This document shows positions 5,107 to 5,731 of a stretch of 5,731 nucleotides of DNA, piece by piece. Position numbers and translations under genes: made by a program. Under the pieces are notes generated by a model that saw only the letters and a program-made list of their open reading frames with translations, had not been told where the DNA came from and ran no database searches. Origin of the DNA: an uncultured Ruminococcus sp. (GTDB lineage Bacteria > Bacillota > Clostridia > Oscillospirales > Ruminococcaceae); NCBI GenBank assembly GCA_947177345.1, contig CAMWUB010000114.1:1-5731 (forward strand). Direction: 5' to 3'. Numbering within the stretch: the stretch's first letter is position 1; each line of letters opens with the position of its first letter.

Positions 5107-5731
5107 AAATAATGTTATCCATTCTGATAGCTATGATTATCAGCTATTTATTCGGAAGTATAAATTTTTCTATAATAGTCGTGAAACTCTTTACCGGTAA
5201 GGATATAAGGGAAATGGGCAGTAAAAATGCGGGTCTGACAAATACTCTGAGATGTGCCGGTAAAACCTGTGCATTGCTGACGCTTGCCGGTGACGTATTG
5301 AAAGGAGTTCTTGCCGTCATACTTTCCACCATGATAGTGAGTAAACTAAATGCCGGATTCGTTCCCGATAACGACGTAATGTACATAGGATATATTTCCG
5401 CAATTTCCGCTGTAATGGGACATATTTTCCCTGTTTTCTACAATTTCCGAGGCGGTAAGGGTGTACTTACTGCCGCCTCAACTTTGGCGACTGTCGATAT
5501 TAAAGTATTCCTGATAATATTTGCGGTATTTGTGATTGTACTTGCAATTTCAAAATATGTTTCACTTGCTTCTATATCGTCAGCTTCGGTATGTCCGGTG
5601 GCGGTGTTCGTGATTTCTTTTTTTGTAGATGGTTTTTCAGCAGGGAGAAGCGTTCTTTATACAGTGCTTTCGCTCGTGATAGCCCTGACGGTAGTAATCA
5701 AGCACAAGACCAACATTGAAAGACTTATAGC
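5103..5731 (+). CDS. plsY: Glycerol-3-phosphate acyltransferase PlsY, 3'-truncated by window edge
   Basis: PlsY is an integral membrane enzyme that transfers the acyl group from acyl-phosphate (made by PlsX) to glycerol 3-phosphate, giving lysophosphatidic acid, the first step of phospholipid synthesis. The frame is open from the ATG at 5103 to the window end: 209 codons plus two bases, close to the usual full length of about 200-215, so only a few residues are missing. Visible hallmarks are a first membrane segment ending in YLFGSINFS (15-23), motif 1 GSKNAGLTNTLR (39-50), GDVLKG (63-68), motif 2 GHIFPVF then RGGKGV (106-121), KYVSLASI (151-158), and motif 3 KHKTNIERLI (200-209). About five to seven hydrophobic segments can be seen. 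The start overlaps the der stop as ATGA; AGAGGTGG (5086-5093) inside der provides the ribosome binding site, 9 bases away. A second in-frame ATG at 5112 is less well placed. Motif 1 has Lys where many homologues have Gly, and GLTN where many have GATN; I take both as lineage variation. Confidence 0.95.
   Translation, partial: MKIMLSILIAMIISYLFGSINFSIIVVKLFTGKDIREMGSKNAGLTNTLRCAGKTCALLTLAGDVLKGVLAVILSTMIVSKLNAGFVPDNDVMYIGYISAISAVMGHIFPVFYNFRGGKGVLTAASTLATVDIKVFLIIFAVFVIVLAISKYVSLASISSASVCPVAVFVISFFVDGFSAGRSVLYTVLSLVIALTVVIKHKTNIERLI

Noticed and set aside
1..5731. Mobile element, CRISPR array, tRNA/rRNA, phage or defence system
   Set aside because: I found no long direct repeats, no transposase or integrase motifs, no spaced palindromic repeats and no structured RNA gene; the coding content is conserved housekeeping sequence throughout.

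Overview
The window is about 5.7 kb of tightly packed chromosomal housekeeping sequence, with every gene on the + strand. It looks like a low-to-moderate GC Firmicute, most likely a Clostridia member of the Ruminococcaceae/Oscillospiraceae type. The reasons are the Bacillus/Clostridium-type glucose-6-phosphate isomerase, strong AAGGAG-type ribosome binding sites, consensus sigma-A promoters, a zinc-ribbon (C+) ribosomal protein L32, and the order DUF512 radical-SAM protein - der - plsY, which I recall from Clostridia. The genus assignment is an inference; no rRNA is present.

Layout. (1) 1-1079: the 3' four fifths of pgi, cut by the left window edge. (2) 1112-1635: a self-contained unit with a perfect consensus promoter, a short leader carrying a GNRA-type hairpin, a 135-residue P-loop protein of unknown function, and an A/T-rich terminator-like inverted repeat. 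(3) 1645-2431: a second perfect consensus promoter drives yceD (DUF177) and rpmF (L32), closed by a strong intrinsic terminator. (4) 2455 to the right edge: DUF512/PDZ radical-SAM-like protein, der (EngA GTPase), and plsY (glycerol-3-phosphate acyltransferase), the last cut by the right window edge. These three are probably one operon, with a 21-nt gap and then a 4-nt ATGA overlap.

How the genes relate. YceD and L32 are a classic pair tied to 50S subunit synthesis, and Der is a 50S assembly GTPase, so the centre of the window leans toward ribosome biogenesis. PlsY makes lysophosphatidic acid for membrane phospholipid, and Pgi is glycolytic. The P-loop protein and the DUF512 protein have no firm function and are the most worthwhile targets. 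I see no mobile elements, CRISPR arrays, tRNA or rRNA genes, phage genes or defence system. No gap between genes exceeds about 120 bases. The honest verdict is an ordinary housekeeping locus with two poorly characterised conserved proteins and a few regulatory structures worth checking.
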